From Streptococcus sp. LYSM12 (GTDB lineage Bacteria; Bacillota; Bacilli; Lactobacillales; Streptococcaceae): a DNA stretch of 46,938 nucleotides. A program made the position numbers and the translations under genes. Shown one piece after another: positions 18,610 to 28,148 of the stretch. A model generated the notes under the pieces. That model saw nothing but the letters and a program-made list of their open reading frames with translations. It made no database searches and had not been told where the DNA came from. The stretch lies in contig NZ_SPOZ01000020.1 of NCBI RefSeq assembly GCF_004569635.1, positions 1 through 46,938 of the forward strand, in the 5' to 3' direction. Numbering within the stretch: the first letter of the stretch is position 1; each line of letters starts with the position of its first letter.

Positions 18610-19169
18610 ATGATTACGTTAAGATTAGTTGATGAAGAAAATTTTACTCAGCTTATCCATTTGACCGTGGCAGAGAAAGACAAGCAGTTTGTAGCTTCTA
18701 ATCTTCGATCGCTAGCAGATTGCTGGCTCTATCGGGAAAATGGAGATGTCTTTCCCTACGCCATTTATGTGAATGAGGAAGTCATTGGTTTTGCCTTGGT
18801 TGATATAGATGACGAAGAGTCTTGCTATACAATTTGGCGATTGATGATTGATGAGTGCCAGCAGGGAAATGGATATGGAAAGTCTGCTATCTTGGCCTTA
18901 ATTGAGCAAGCTAAAGTTCTAGGAAAATATAGTACAATTCGGGCAGATTTTGTTAAAGTCATTTCGTTTATCTTTTATTACTTCGTTAACTCGCTTTGCC
19001 GTACTCTAGTACAGCCTGCAGCTCGTTGCCTAGTACTAAAAGTAAACTAAAAGACTATAAAGGCAATCAGAAAATGGAGCACTTACTGCATTCTCTAGGA
19101 TTTACGATTTTTGGTCAAGATGACCGAGAAATATTTACCAGACGGGCGCTTGATGTTCCACAAAACTGA
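18610..19169 (+). pseudogene. GNAT-family acetyltransferase broken by a MITE
   Basis: The frame from ATG 18610 (GAGGAAG 8 nt upstream) encodes an N-acetyltransferase fold with LMIDECQQGNGYGKSAI, the acetyl-CoA loop. After RADFVK a 104-bp insertion (18956-19059) shifts the frame and adds a foreign tail ending at 19050. Right after the insertion the original gene continues as GNQKMEHLLHSLGFTIFG...LDVPQN and stops at 19167-19169. Without the insert the protein would be about 151 aa. Loss of the C-terminal strands probably abolishes activity. The substrate is unknown. Confidence 0.85.
18954..19059 (+). mobile_element. RUP-like MITE, copy D, inserted in a GNAT gene
   Basis: The element reads from TAAAGTCATTTCGTTTAT to GTAAACTAAAAGACTATA, with imperfect end inverted repeats of about 18 bp. 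The TA at both edges (18954-18955 and 19058-19059) looks like the target duplication, as for elements moved by IS630-type transposases. Removal of one TA plus the element restores the acetyltransferase frame exactly, which defines the ends well. Confidence 0.9.
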
Positions 19170-19373
19170 AAATGCATCTTGCTTTCAGCTCTTAGCTTTG
19201 CCTGCCACTAGTCGCTTTGGGTGATGACGAAGATTAAGTTGTTTTAACTGTGATGAATTACTCTTGTAATCTTCCTCCCCCAAAACCCTGTAGTTGTAGT
19301 TTGCAAGAGAAAATGGCTTATATCAGAATTATCTGAGTACCTATCAAAAAGAGAAGATGTTAAACATTACTAC

Positions 19374-19394
19374 AAACGAATGAAATAGTAACAA
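19374..19394 (+). promoter_or_regulatory. PurBox-like AAACGAATG before purH
   Basis: AAACGAATG at 19374-19382 is the same 9-mer found in the purC and purD promoters. A possible -10 (TAACAA, 19389-19394) lies at about the same distance, but the -35 is poor. Confidence 0.4.
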
Positions 19395-19416
19395 ATAAGA
19401 AACAAAAGGAGAAACC

Positions 19417-20964
19417 ATGACAAAACGCGCATTAATCAGCGTATCTGATAAAGTGGGCATTATAGAGTTTGCCCAAGAATTGAAAGCCCTTGGTTGGGAG
19501 ATTATTTCAACGGGTGGGACTAAGACTACCCTTGATAATGCAGGGGTTGAGACCATTGCAATCGATGATATTACAGGTTTTCCAGAAATGATGGATGGAC
19601 GTGTCAAGACGCTTCATCCTAAGATTCATGGAGGATTGTTGGCGCGTCGTGATGTCGATAGTCATTTAGAGGCAGCACATGACCATGCGATTGGATTGAT
19701 TGATTTGGTTGTTGTCAATCTTTATCCTTTTAAGGAGACAATTCTTCGTCCAGATGTCACCTATGATTTAGCAGTGGAAAATATTGATATTGGTGGTCCC
19801 TCCATGCTTCGTTCGGCAGCGAAGAATCATGCGAGTGTAACTGTTGTAGTGGATCCTGCAGATTATGCGGTAGTGCTTGATGAACTAAAGGCAGGTGGTG
19901 AGACCGCCTATGCTACCCGTCAACGTTTGGCAGCTAAGGTCTTCCGTCATACTGCTGCTTACGATGCCCTTATTGCAGAATATTTTACAGGTCAAGTGGG
20001 AGAAACAAAACCAGAGAAGCTGACATTGACGTATGATTTAAATCAGGCCATGCGCTATGGGGAAAATCCACAGCAGGATGCTGATTTTTATCAAAAAGCA
20101 ATTCCCACAGCTTATTCGATTGCATCAGCTAAACAATTAAATGGAAAGGAGCTCTCTTTCAATAATATTCGTGATGCGGATGCTGCGATTCGGATTATTC
20201 GCGATTTCAAGGAGCGACCAACTGTTGTTGCATTAAAACATATGAATCCATGTGGTATTGGGCAGGCAGAGGATATTGAACGTGCATGGGATTATGCCTA
20301 TGAAGCAGATCCAGTTTCTATCTTTGGAGGCATCGTCGTTCTTAACCGTGAGGTAGATGCAGCTACTGCAGAAAAAATGCATCCGATTTTCTTGGAAATT
20401 ATCATTGCACCAAGCTATTCGGCAGAAGCGCTAGCAATTTTAACCAATAAAAAGAAAAACTTGCGGATCCTTGAATTACCATTTGATGCGCAAGCAGCAA
20501 GCGAAGTAGAGGCAGAATATACAGGTGTTGTTGGAGGTTTATTGGTTCAGAACCAAGATGTCGTTGTTGAAACTCCGAATGATTGGACGGTTGTTACTAA
20601 GCGTCGACCAAGTGAGCAGGAAGAGGTAGCACTTGAATTTGCGTGGAAAGCAATTAAGTATGTGAAGTCAAATGGTATCATTATTACGAATGATAAGATG
20701 ACCCTCGGTGTTGGTCCCGGGCAAACCAATCGTGTAGCTTCCGTTAAGATTGCTATTGAGCAAGCCAAAGACCGGCTTGACGGAGCTGTCCTTGCTTCAG
20801 ATGCTTTCTTCCCATTTGCAGATAATGTTGAAGAAATTGCGGCTGCAGGTATTAAGGCCATTATCCAACCTGGAGGCTCCGTTCGTGATCAAGAATCTAT
20901 TGATATGGCGGATAAATACGGTCTAACGATGGTCTTTACCGGTGTGAGACATTTTAGACATTGA
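19417..20964 (+). CDS. purH: AICAR transformylase / IMP cyclohydrolase, bifunctional
   Basis: PurH does the last two steps to IMP: formyl transfer to AICAR and ring closure. The 515-aa protein has the N-terminal MGS-like cyclohydrolase domain ([10 protein letters not shown] about residue 30, [16 protein letters not shown] about 62) and the C-terminal transformylase domain with [20 protein letters not shown] and the end GVRHFRH. AAAGGAG precedes the start. Complete and of normal length. Confidence 0.97.
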   Translation: MTKRALISVSDKVGIIEFAQELKALGWEIISTGGTKTTLDNAGVETIAIDDITGFPEMMDGRVKTLHPKIHGGLLARRDVDSHLEAAHDHAIGLIDLVVVNLYPFKETILRPDVTYDLAVENIDIGGPSMLRSAAKNHASVTVVVDPADYAVVLDELKAGGETAYATRQRLAAKVFRHTAAYDALIAEYFTGQVGETKPEKLTLTYDLNQAMRYGENPQQDADFYQKAIPTAYSIASAKQLNGKELSFNNIRDADAAIRIIRDFKERPTVVALKHMNPCGIGQAEDIERAWDYAYEADPVSIFGGIVVLNREVDAATAEKMHPIFLEIIIAPSYSAEALAILTNKKKNLRILELPFDAQAASEVEAEYTGVVGGLLVQNQDVVVETPNDWTVVTKRRPSEQEEVALEFAWKAIKYVKSNGIIITNDKMTLGVGPGQTNRVASVKIAIEQAKDRLDGAVLASDAFFPFADNVEEIAAAGIKAIIQPGGSVRDQESIDMADKYGLTMVFTGVRHFRH

Positions 20965-21236
20965 TGGTTGGAAATAGTAAAGTGAGGTTGGAACAAAAGT
21001 ACCGAAATACCAAAGTTTTATAGGATGAACAGTTTGAGGTAGTAGGTATCGGATTTGTAAAATGTTGGGTATATGAACATTTTATAAGTTTCGTCAATCT
21101 TGTGGAGGTGAGACTGTAAAATTGATTGTTGTCTCCCTCCTATTTTTGTGGTAGGAGTGCGAAGTAAGACATAGAGGAAATCTTGGACGGGAGGGTAAGT
21201 CGGTAGAAGGAGAATACAATGGCTTCATGAGGTGCA

Positions 21237-21338
21237 TAATAGTTTATCTTTTGTTGCTTTGTTAACTCGTCTTGTGTTGTACTTCAGTACTACCTACGAT
21301 GCGTTGCCTATTTATTAAAAATAAATGGGACGACTATA
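21237..21338 (+). mobile_element. RUP-like MITE, copy E (diverged)
   Basis: ATAGTTTATCTTTTGTTGC and GTTAACTCG at the left and GCGTTGCCTA and GGACGACTATA at the right correspond to copy D. The left end is shortened by about 8 bp. Confidence 0.65.
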
Positions 21339-21517
21339 GCAGTGACTTAGTGTAGCAATAATCGTAATAAACAAGGTAGGGAAGGGATTAAAAATGTCCA
21401 AGTGTATGGTTGAATCATTTTATTCTTAACAAAGGTTCCAATCCTATAGGTGTTTAGGATTTTTCTTTCTTTATCGTTCGGAAATGGAATGAAAAAATAT
21501 CTATTTTATAGATTTTA

Positions 21518-21546
21518 TAGATAAAAACGAATGATTTTGATACAAT
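21518..21546 (+). promoter_or_regulatory. purD promoter with AAACGAATG motif
   Basis: TAGATA, 17 nt and TACAAT, with TGA before the -10 (extended type). AAACGAATG (21525-21533) lies in the spacer 16 bp before the -10, nearly the same position as in the purC promoter, which points to a shared operator, probably for PurR. Confidence 0.6.
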
Positions 21547-21579
21547 ATCTTTATAAAATACGTTTTTAGAGGTGTAGAG

Positions 21580-22839
21580 ATGAGGCTATTAGTTGTTGGC
21601 TTGGGTGGTCGTGAACACGCGATTGCAAAGAAGTTGTTAGAATCAAAAGGTGTTGAGAGGGTCTTTGTTGCTCCTGGAAATAGCGGGATGTTGGCAGATG
21701 GTATAGAGTTGGTCAATATTGGTATTTCCGAACATTCTAGGTTAATCGCATTTGCGCAAGAAGAAAAGATTGATTGGACCTTTGTAGGGCCAGATGATGC
21801 CTTGGCAGCAGGTTTGGTTGATGATTTTGAAGCAGCCGGTTTACTTGTTTTTGGTCCTAGAAAAAATGCGGCAGAGTTGGAATGGTCTAAGGACTTTGCC
21901 AAATCAATTATGGTGAAATATGGCGTACCGACAGCGCGTTATGAAACCTTTTCTGATTTTGAAGCGGCCAAAGCCTACATTGAAGCCCAGGGAGCGCCTA
22001 TTGTAGTTAAGGCGGACGGCTTGGCACTCGGAAAAGGCGTTGTAGTTGCTGCTACAGTGGAAGAAGCAATAGCTGCGGCTTACGACATGCTCCTTGCTAA
22101 TAAATTTGGTGACAGTGGGGCGCGCGTGGTTATCGAAGAATTTTTAAGTGGAGAGGAATTTTCCCTTTTTGCCTTTGTGAATGGTGAGGACTTTTATCTC
22201 ATGCCGACAGCGCAGGATCACAAGCGTGCTTTTAATGATGATAAAGGACCAAATACAGGTGGTATGGGGGCTTATGCTCCAGTTCCTCATTTACCAGCTA
22301 GTGTAATTGAACAGTCTGTGGAAGAGATTATAAAGCCTATCTTGAAAGGAATGACGGCAGAAAGTCGTCCCTATCTTGGGGTACTGTATGCAGGCTTGAT
22401 TTCGACAGCTGAAGGTCCTAAGGTTATTGAGTTCAATGCTCGTTTTGGAGATCCTGAAACGCAAATCATTCTTCCGCGTCTGACATCTGATTTTGCAAAA
22501 AATATTACTGATTTGCTGGCAGGAAAGACTCCGACCTTTACCTGGCTAGAACATGGTGTGACGTTGGGGGTTGTGGTTGCAAGCGAGGGGTATCCATTGG
22601 AGTATGAAAAAGGAGTGCGATTGCCAGCAAAGACCAGTGGAGAAATTGAAACCTACTACGCGGGTGCTGCGTTAAATGCGAAGCAAGAGTTGGTCTCAAG
22701 TGGTGGTCGTGTCTATATGCTTGTTACCACGCAGGAAACCGTTTCACAAGCACAGAAAGTAATCTATCAGCAGTTGGAAAAGCAGGATACGACAGGTATG
22801 TTTTACCGGACAGATATTGGTAATAAAGCGGTTCGATAA
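21580..22839 (+). CDS. purD: GAR synthetase (phosphoribosylamine-glycine ligase)
   Basis: PurD joins phosphoribosylamine and glycine with ATP, step 2. The 419-aa ATP-grasp protein begins RLLVVGLGGREHAIA and has VKADGLALGKGV (about residue 143), GPNTGGMGAYAPVPH and EFNARFGDPETQ, all diagnostic. AGAGGTG is the ribosome site. It starts a second transcription group purD-purE-purK with its own promoter. Confidence 0.97.
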   Translation: MRLLVVGLGGREHAIAKKLLESKGVERVFVAPGNSGMLADGIELVNIGISEHSRLIAFAQEEKIDWTFVGPDDALAAGLVDDFEAAGLLVFGPRKNAAELEWSKDFAKSIMVKYGVPTARYETFSDFEAAKAYIEAQGAPIVVKADGLALGKGVVVAATVEEAIAAAYDMLLANKFGDSGARVVIEEFLSGEEFSLFAFVNGEDFYLMPTAQDHKRAFNDDKGPNTGGMGAYAPVPHLPASVIEQSVEEIIKPILKGMTAESRPYLGVLYAGLISTAEGPKVIEFNARFGDPETQIILPRLTSDFAKNITDLLAGKTPTFTWLEHGVTLGVVVASEGYPLEYEKGVRLPAKTSGEIETYYAGAALNAKQELVSSGGRVYMLVTTQETVSQAQKVIYQQLEKQDTTGMFYRTDIGNKAVR

Positions 22840-22848
22840 GGAGAAAAT

Positions 22849-23340
22849 ATGACACAAACACTTGTATCACTCATCATGGGTTCCATTTCGGACTGGGAAA
22901 CCATGAAAAAAGCAGCGCAGATTTTGGATGAATTTGGTGTTGGCTATGAAAAGAAAGTCGTTTCTGCCCATCGAACGCCTGATTTGATGTTTGAACATGC
23001 AGAAAAAGCTTACGCACGGGGAATCAAGGTTATTATTGCAGGTGCAGGTGGCGCAGCGCACTTGCCAGGAATGGTGGCTGCTAAAACAACACTGCCAGTC
23101 ATTGGGGTGCCTATTAAATCGCGTGCTTTAAGCGGGCTTGATTCGCTTTACTCCATTGTTCAGATGCCTGGCGGTGTGCCTGTTATGACCATGGCGATTG
23201 GGGATAGTGGAGCGACTAATGCAGGTTTGTCTGCAGTGAGGATTTTGGCGCTTAAAAACCCAGATTTGAATAGAAAATTGATGGAATTTGCTGAAAAGCA
23301 AGGAAAAATAGCAGAGGAGTCAAGTCATGACCTTATCTAA
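22849..23340 (+). CDS. purE: N5-CAIR mutase
   Basis: PurE moves the carboxyl group in N5-CAIR to give CAIR, step 7. The 163-aa protein has the class I signature [10 protein letters not shown], the active-site region SAHRTPD (His at about 45) and [12 protein letters not shown]. It follows purD by 9 nt and overlaps purK by 14 nt, so the two enzymes of this branch are co-translated. Confidence 0.97.
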   Translation: MTQTLVSLIMGSISDWETMKKAAQILDEFGVGYEKKVVSAHRTPDLMFEHAEKAYARGIKVIIAGAGGAAHLPGMVAAKTTLPVIGVPIKSRALSGLDSLYSIVQMPGGVPVMTMAIGDSGATNAGLSAVRILALKNPDLNRKLMEFAEKQGKIAEESSHDLI

Positions 23341-24403
23341 GACAATTGGGATTATAGGTGGTGGACAGCTGGGACAGATGATGGCTATTTCAGCTATTTA
23401 CCGCGGGCATAAAGTCATCACGCTTGATCCAGCAGCAGATTGCCCAGCTTCCCGAGTGAGTGAGGTCATCGTGGCAGATTATACAGATGTGGAAGCCTTA
23501 CGTATCTTGGCTGAACGTTGTGATGTTCTGACCTATGAGTTTGAAAATGTGAATGCAGAGAGTCTTGATGCAGTTGCAGATAAAGTACTCTTACCTCAAG
23601 GAACGAATCTTCTTCGAATTGCCCAAAATCGAATTGCGGAAAAAGATTTTTTGCTAAAAGCAGGTGTAGCCCTAGCTCCTTATCAGGTAGTGGCTTCAAG
23701 CCTTGATTTGGTGGACTATGATTTTTCGTTGACACGAGTGCTGAAAACGGCTACAGGTGGCTATGACGGTCATGGTCAAGTGGTCATTCGTGATGAGGAA
23801 AGTCTCGCGCAAGCAAAAGTATTGGCAGACCAGACGGACTGTGTTTTAGAAGATTTTGTACCGTTTGATATGGAAATTTCAGTCTTGGTTTCAGGAAATG
23901 GTCGGGAACTGACCGTCTTTCCTATTCAAGAAAATATTCATCGCAACAACATTCTTTCTAAAACCATTGTCCCAGCTCGTATCTCTGAACAGTTGGCAGA
24001 CAAAGCTATTCAAATGGCCTGTAAAATTGCCACAGATTTGCAACTTTTTGGTACACTATGTATAGAGATGTTTGTAGCTGGGGAGGAAATTCTCGTCAAT
24101 GAACTTGCGCCTCGCCCCCATAATTCAGGTCATTATAGTATAGAGGCCTGCAATTTTTCTCAGTTTGATACCCATATTTTGGGCATCCTAGGCGAGCCCT
24201 TGCCGGACATTCAGCTTCATGCACCAGCTGTTATGCTCAATGTTCTGGGTCAGGATATGGAAGCAGCAGGGGACTTTGTTGCACAACATCCACAAGCCCA
24301 TCTTCATCTTTATGGAAAAGCAGAAGCTAAGCACAATCGGAAAATGGGACACGTGACGGTGTTGGGGGAAGAGGTGAATTTGATTAAAGAATTTTTAGGT
24401 TAG
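23327..24403 (+). CDS. purK: N5-CAIR synthetase
   Basis: PurK uses ATP and bicarbonate to carboxylate AIR to N5-CAIR, step 6. The 358-aa ATP-grasp protein starts [14 protein letters not shown] and has [23 protein letters not shown] and [23 protein letters not shown] in the end of purE is the ribosome site. The gene is complete. Confidence 0.97.
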   Translation: MTLSKTIGIIGGGQLGQMMAISAIYRGHKVITLDPAADCPASRVSEVIVADYTDVEALRILAERCDVLTYEFENVNAESLDAVADKVLLPQGTNLLRIAQNRIAEKDFLLKAGVALAPYQVVASSLDLVDYDFSLTRVLKTATGGYDGHGQVVIRDEESLAQAKVLADQTDCVLEDFVPFDMEISVLVSGNGRELTVFPIQENIHRNNILSKTIVPARISEQLADKAIQMACKIATDLQLFGTLCIEMFVAGEEILVNELAPRPHNSGHYSIEACNFSQFDTHILGILGEPLPDIQLHAPAVMLNVLGQDMEAAGDFVAQHPQAHLHLYGKAEAKHNRKMGHVTVLGEEVNLIKEFLG

Positions 24404-24424
24404 TTCAGCCTAAGGAGGATTGGT

Positions 24425-24568
24425 ATGATGCAGATTCCATGGATTGTGTTACTGTTGCCATTATTGGTTTGGAGTGCAGTGATTGCTACAATTGTCTATC
24501 TTTTTCGTTGCTTACATCGCATTATTCGATTGCTAGAAGAGATAAAAGAGCAGTACAAGAAAGACTAA
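24425..24568 (+). CDS. Small single-pass membrane protein, 47 aa
   Basis: A perfect AAGGAGG lies 7 nt before ATG 24425. The frame encodes two Met, then IPWIVLLLPLLVWSAVIATI, a clear membrane segment, followed by a basic and acidic tail (CLHRIIRLLEEIKEQYKKD). A second ATG at 24428 is also possible. I do not recognise a family. It starts 21 nt after purK and is likely on the same transcript. The next frames also start close behind ribosome sites, so this looks like a small operon of membrane-linked proteins. Confidence 0.6.
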   Translation: MMQIPWIVLLLPLLVWSAVIATIVYLFRCLHRIIRLLEEIKEQYKKD

Positions 24569-24582
24569 AGGAGGAAGTTTGG

Positions 24583-24799
24583 ATGGTTCAGAGTATTGTT
24601 CAGACTTTCATTGAAGGGGAAAAGTTGGTGTAGTTGAGGCGTTTTGCTTATTCGGAACCAGCAGTCTCCAAATGATTACCTGGCTGTATATGATGTTCTC
24701 TTGGATATAGATGTGACGATACTGTCTCACGATTCATCCGTTGAAATGGGAAAAGAGAAGTTTTCAAGTTGGCTAAGCCTAAGAAGGATTTTTAAGTAG
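24583..24799 (+). pseudogene. Short gene, probably frameshifted
   Basis: AAGGAGG precedes ATG 24583, but the frame stops after 16 codons (MVQSIVQTFIEGEKLV). In another frame the same stretch continues GVLLIRNQQSPNDYLAVYDV and on to SLRRIFK, stopping at 24797-24799, just before the next gene. One indel near 24631 would join them into about 70 aa. Alternatively it is a true 16-aa leader peptide. Family unknown. Confidence 0.4.
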
Positions 24800-24804
24800 G
24801 GGAT

Positions 24805-25125
24805 ATGATAGATTTTATTTTACTAATAACGCTTGCTTATTTAGGATGGAGTATCAATGACAAGTTTGCTAAGCTAACAAAAAGGATTTACAAATTAGGA
24901 CGACAAGAAAACGGGGGATGTGAGATGTCGCAATTGCTAAAAGAACTAGAAGGCGAGCAATGTAAGTTTCAATTTGATGATATTGTGAATTATGATTATT
25001 TGTATTCCGTCTTGGAAGTTGACGAAGAATGGGTAAAGTTACGGCATACAGATAAAAAAGGAAACTCAATTGTTAAAATTGTCCGAATTGATACTATCAA
25101 GGAAATTGAGATAGTAGAACAATAA
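24805..25125 (+). CDS. Hypothetical protein with N-terminal membrane segment, 106 aa
   Basis: The frame has AGGGG before the start. The first 18 residues (IDFILLITLAYLGWSI) form a membrane segment, followed by a basic stretch and a soluble part of about 70 residues with alternating beta pattern (FQFDDIV, YSVLEVDEEWVKLRH, IVKIVRIDTIKEIEI), perhaps a small beta barrel. The function is not known to me. It sits between purK and purB behind the two smaller frames. Confidence 0.75.
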   Translation: MIDFILLITLAYLGWSINDKFAKLTKRIYKLGRQENGGCEMSQLLKELEGEQCKFQFDDIVNYDYLYSVLEVDEEWVKLRHTDKKGNSIVKIVRIDTIKEIEIVEQ

Positions 25126-25492
25126 TTTTTAGGAAATTTAAAAATAACTTGGTGGGAATTGGGTTAAGTAGCTATGATAAAAAATCTTGCATAGCGGGGT
25201 TGACTTTATTCAGTCGGTTCTTTAGGCAACATTTCAATTTTTAGTGGCTAAGATGAATTGTAAGGAATTATCAGAGGTTTTTTAAAAGGAAACAAATGAA
25301 ATTAAGAATGCTGTGTTCTGGAAATTGAATGCAGTCAGAATAAAAAAAGAAAGGAAGGAGGGCACCGTATTCACTGAACTGAATACGGGCTACGGACTGG
25401 GCGAAAAAGATAAATTTTGTTCGAGCGCGAGTCGCTCATCTCAAAATTTCCTATTTTCGTTGTGTCCGCTTAACGCCCTTAATATCTTAATT
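25126..25492 (+). other. Gap before purB with palindromic element
   Basis: CGTATTC-ACTGAACT-GAATACG (25367-25388) is a hairpin. From about 25400 to 25490 lies a palindromic element related to those in the ribosomal operon: CGAAAAAGATAAATTTTG, an inner GAGCG...CGCTC hairpin, CAAAATTTCCTATTTTCG, then CGCTTAACGCCCTTAATATC. An in-frame ATG at 25313 lies here but I do not use it. Confidence 0.6.
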
Positions 25493-26785
25493 ATGTTAGA
25501 ACGTTACACACGTCCTGAAATGGGCGCAATTTGGACAGAGGAAAATAAGTATAGGGCTTGGCTTGAGGTGGAAATCTTGGCCGATGAGGCCTGGGCTGAG
25601 TTGGGGGAGATTCCCAAGGAAGATGTAGCGAAAATTCGTGAACATGCAGGGTTTAACATTGACCGTATTTTGGAAATTGAGCAAGAAACGCGTCACGATG
25701 TCGTGGCCTTTACTCGTGCGGTTTCTGAAACCCTCGGTGAGGAGCGCAAGTGGGTGCACTATGGCTTGACCTCGACTGACGTGGTGGATACGGCTTATGG
25801 TTATCTCTACAAGCAGGCCAATGATATCATTCGTGAGGATTTGCGTCGCTTTACGGATATTGTCGCAGACAAGGCGCGTGAACATAAGTATACGATTATG
25901 ATGGGGCGTACCCACGGGGTGCATGCGGAGCCGACGACCTTCGGGCTGAAATTGGCTACTTGGTACAGCGAAATGAAGCGCAATATCGAGCGCTTCGAGC
26001 GTGCTGCTGAGGGCGTAGAAGCAGGAAAAATCTCTGGTGCGGTTGGAAATTTTGCCAATATTCCACCATTTGTGGAAAGTTATGTCTGTAAAAAGCTAGG
26101 CATTCGTCCACAGGAAATTTCTACGCAGGTTCTTCCACGTGACCTTCATGCAGAATACTTTGCTGCGCTTGCGACCATTGCGACTTCTATTGAGCGCATG
26201 GCAACGGAAATCCGTGGCCTACAAAAATCTGAGCAGCGAGAGGTCGAAGAGTTCTTTGCCAAGGGGCAAAAAGGGAGCTCTGCTATGCCTCATAAACGCA
26301 ACCCAATCGGATCTGAAAACATGACCGGGCTTGCGCGTGTGATCCGTGGACACATGGTAACTGCGTTTGAAAACGTAGCCCTCTGGCATGAACGGGACAT
26401 TTCGCATTCATCGGCAGAGCGGATTATCACGCCGGATACGACCATTTTGATTGACTATATGCTTACCCGTTTTGGAAACATCGTGAAAAACTTGACAGTA
26501 TTCCCAGAAAATATGAAGCGGAATATGGAATCAACATTTGGCTTGATTTACAGTCAGCGTGCGATGTTAGCCTTGATTGAAAAAGGCATGACGCGCGAAG
26601 AAGCCTATGATTTGGTGCAGCCAAAAACGGCCTACGCTTGGGACAATCAGACGGCTTTCAAACCGTTACTTGAGGCAGATGAAAAGGTGACAGAGCGCCT
26701 CAGCCAAGCAGAAATTGACGAACTCTTTGACCCGTCTTACTATGCTAAACGAGTAGACGATATCTTTGAGCGCGTGGGATTATAG
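25493..26785 (+). CDS. purB: Adenylosuccinate lyase
   Basis: PurB splits SAICAR (step 9) and adenylosuccinate (AMP branch), releasing fumarate. I choose ATG 25493 because the protein then begins [20 protein letters not shown] and has 430 aa, as in relatives; an upstream ATG at 25313 would add 60 residues translated from a repeat. No clear ribosome site lies before 25493, which is odd. The signature [15 protein letters not shown] starts at Ser262, and [11 protein letters not shown] and [10 protein letters not shown] are present. Confidence 0.95.
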   Translation: MLERYTRPEMGAIWTEENKYRAWLEVEILADEAWAELGEIPKEDVAKIREHAGFNIDRILEIEQETRHDVVAFTRAVSETLGEERKWVHYGLTSTDVVDTAYGYLYKQANDIIREDLRRFTDIVADKAREHKYTIMMGRTHGVHAEPTTFGLKLATWYSEMKRNIERFERAAEGVEAGKISGAVGNFANIPPFVESYVCKKLGIRPQEISTQVLPRDLHAEYFAALATIATSIERMATEIRGLQKSEQREVEEFFAKGQKGSSAMPHKRNPIGSENMTGLARVIRGHMVTAFENVALWHERDISHSSAERIITPDTTILIDYMLTRFGNIVKNLTVFPENMKRNMESTFGLIYSQRAMLALIEKGMTREEAYDLVQPKTAYAWDNQTAFKPLLEADEKVTERLSQAEIDELFDPSYYAKRVDDIFERVGL

Positions 26786-26796
26786 AAAATAGTAAC

Positions 26797-27123
26797 GCAG
26801 TGATTGCTTCAACGGCTATTATGTCGTTGAAAGTCAGAAATGAAACGCTGTTTCCTTTTTCAAGGGAACAGACTAAAAACTTCCACTGGAGCTTTTCACT
26901 CATATTTGTTCATTTTTTACGCTTCCAATCTAGCCTCTACGACTGATGCGAACGAGTTCGCTTCATTTCCAACCTCCAACAGTCACTACTCTGACTATTG
27001 GAGCTATGCGGCGGAGGGAGTGAAACAGGTCTATTCCCAGACCGTTTTAGCCCAAACCTAGAATGTAGGAAGTGAGAAAAAATCGAACTCTTTTCTCTGC
27101 CTGTCGCATTCTTTCCCGCTCCC
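26797..27123 (+). repeat. Long intergenic repeat, copy 1
   Basis: The segment shares many blocks in the same order with 28826-29085: TTCAAGGGAACAGACTAAAA, ACTGGAGCTTTT, ACTCA, TTTGTTCA, CCAGACCGT, TTAGCC, AACCTAGA and CATTCTTTCCCGC. This copy has about 90 bp extra in the middle with its own inverted repeats (GCGAAC-GA-GTTCGC). An open frame in it (26840-27061) is not kept in copy 2, so it is non-coding. Confidence 0.8.
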
Positions 27124-27127
27124 TTTA

Positions 27128-27142
27128 TGATATAATAAAACC
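27128..27142 (+). promoter_or_regulatory. Extended -10 promoter of ruvB, likely leaderless
   Basis: TGATATAAT is an extended -10 ending at 27136. The ruvB ATG begins 7 nt later, exactly where transcription should start, and no ribosome site is present. The -35 (TTCTTT near 27109) is weak. Confidence 0.55.
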
Positions 27143-28141
27143 ATGAATAGAATAGTCGATACAGAACAACTAGGCGATGAGGAGTACGTAGAGCGTACCC
27201 TGCGCCCGCAGAAATTAAATGAATATATCGGTCAGGACAAGGTGAAGGAACAGCTGAAAATTTTTATTGAGGCTGCTAAGATGCGAGATGAAGCCTTGGA
27301 TCATGCCTTGCTGTTTGGTCCTCCGGGTTTGGGGAAAACCACCATGGCCTTTGTTATCGCCAATGAACTTGGGGTCAATATCAAGCAGACCAGCGGACCA
27401 GTGATCGAAAAGGCTGGAGATTTGGTGGCGCTACTCAATGATTTGGAGCCTGGAGATGTCCTGTTTATTGATGAAATTCATCGCTTGCCAATGGCAGTAG
27501 AGGAGATTCTCTATAGTGCTATGGAAGACTTTTACATTGACATTATGATTGGGACAGGAGAAGCTAGTCGGGCGGTGCATTTGGATTTACCACCTTTTAC
27601 TCTTATTGGTGCGACAACGCGTGCTGGTATGTTATCCAATCCCCTGCGTGCTCGCTTTGGCATTACAGGTCACATGGAATACTATACCCTGCTTGATCTA
27701 ACAGAAATTGTCGAGCGTACGGCAGATATTTTTGAGATGGAAATTACCCATGAAGCGGCTATTGAATTGGCACAGCGTTCTCGCGGAACCCCTCGTATTG
27801 CCAATCGCTTGTTAAAACGTGTACGGGATGTTGCTCAGATTATGGGCGATGGGTTGATTGATGATACCATTACTGACAAGGCATTGACGATGCTGGATGT
27901 CGACCGCGAGGGTCTTGATTATGTTGATCAGAAGATTTTACGCACCATGATTGAAATGTACGGTGGTGGTCCTGTCGGCTTAAATACACTTTCGGTCAAC
28001 ATTGCAGAGGAACGCGAGACTGTTGAGGACATGTATGAACCCTATCTAATTCAGCAAGGTTTTCTGATACGGACCAGAACTGGACGTGTTGCGACAGCTA
28101 AAGCCTACGAACACCTGGGCTATGAGTATATAAAGGAGTAG
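27143..28141 (+). CDS. ruvB: Holliday junction helicase RuvB
   Basis: RuvB is the hexameric AAA+ motor that with RuvA drives branch migration at Holliday junctions. The 332-aa protein has Walker [10 protein letters not shown] at residues 59-67, Walker B with Asp110-Glu111 (LFIDEIHR), sensor GATTRAGML and a C-terminal winged helix. ruvA is not beside it, as is usual in streptococci. The first bases lie 7 nt after the -10, suggesting a leaderless mRNA. Confidence 0.97.
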   Translation: MNRIVDTEQLGDEEYVERTLRPQKLNEYIGQDKVKEQLKIFIEAAKMRDEALDHALLFGPPGLGKTTMAFVIANELGVNIKQTSGPVIEKAGDLVALLNDLEPGDVLFIDEIHRLPMAVEEILYSAMEDFYIDIMIGTGEASRAVHLDLPPFTLIGATTRAGMLSNPLRARFGITGHMEYYTLLDLTEIVERTADIFEMEITHEAAIELAQRSRGTPRIANRLLKRVRDVAQIMGDGLIDDTITDKALTMLDVDREGLDYVDQKILRTMIEMYGGGPVGLNTLSVNIAEERETVEDMYEPYLIQQGFLIRTRTGRVATAKAYEHLGYEYIKE

Positions 28142-28148
28142 AGTGTCA

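Larger units (their letters stand above)
20965..21579 (+). other. Gap between purH and purD
   Basis: No gene seen. GGAGGTGAGAC...GTCTCCCTCC (about 21104-21142) can form a stem and resembles repeat-like hairpins common in streptococcal gaps. A worn MITE (copy E) and the purD promoter fill the right half. GTGAGGTTGG at 20983 is like the start of the hairpin at 16231. Confidence 0.5.

Noticed and set aside
24439..24633. 64-codon frame after purK
   Set aside because: It overlaps the 47-codon frame at 24425, which has the better ribosome site and a clear membrane segment.
25313..25492. N-terminal extension of PurB by 60 residues
   Set aside because: It would be translated from a palindromic repeat, with residues unlike any lyase; the family start is at 25493. 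The missing ribosome site there leaves some doubt.
26840..27061. 73-codon open frame before ruvB
   Set aside because: It lies in long repeat copy 1; the same frame is broken in copy 2, so the repeat does not code for it.
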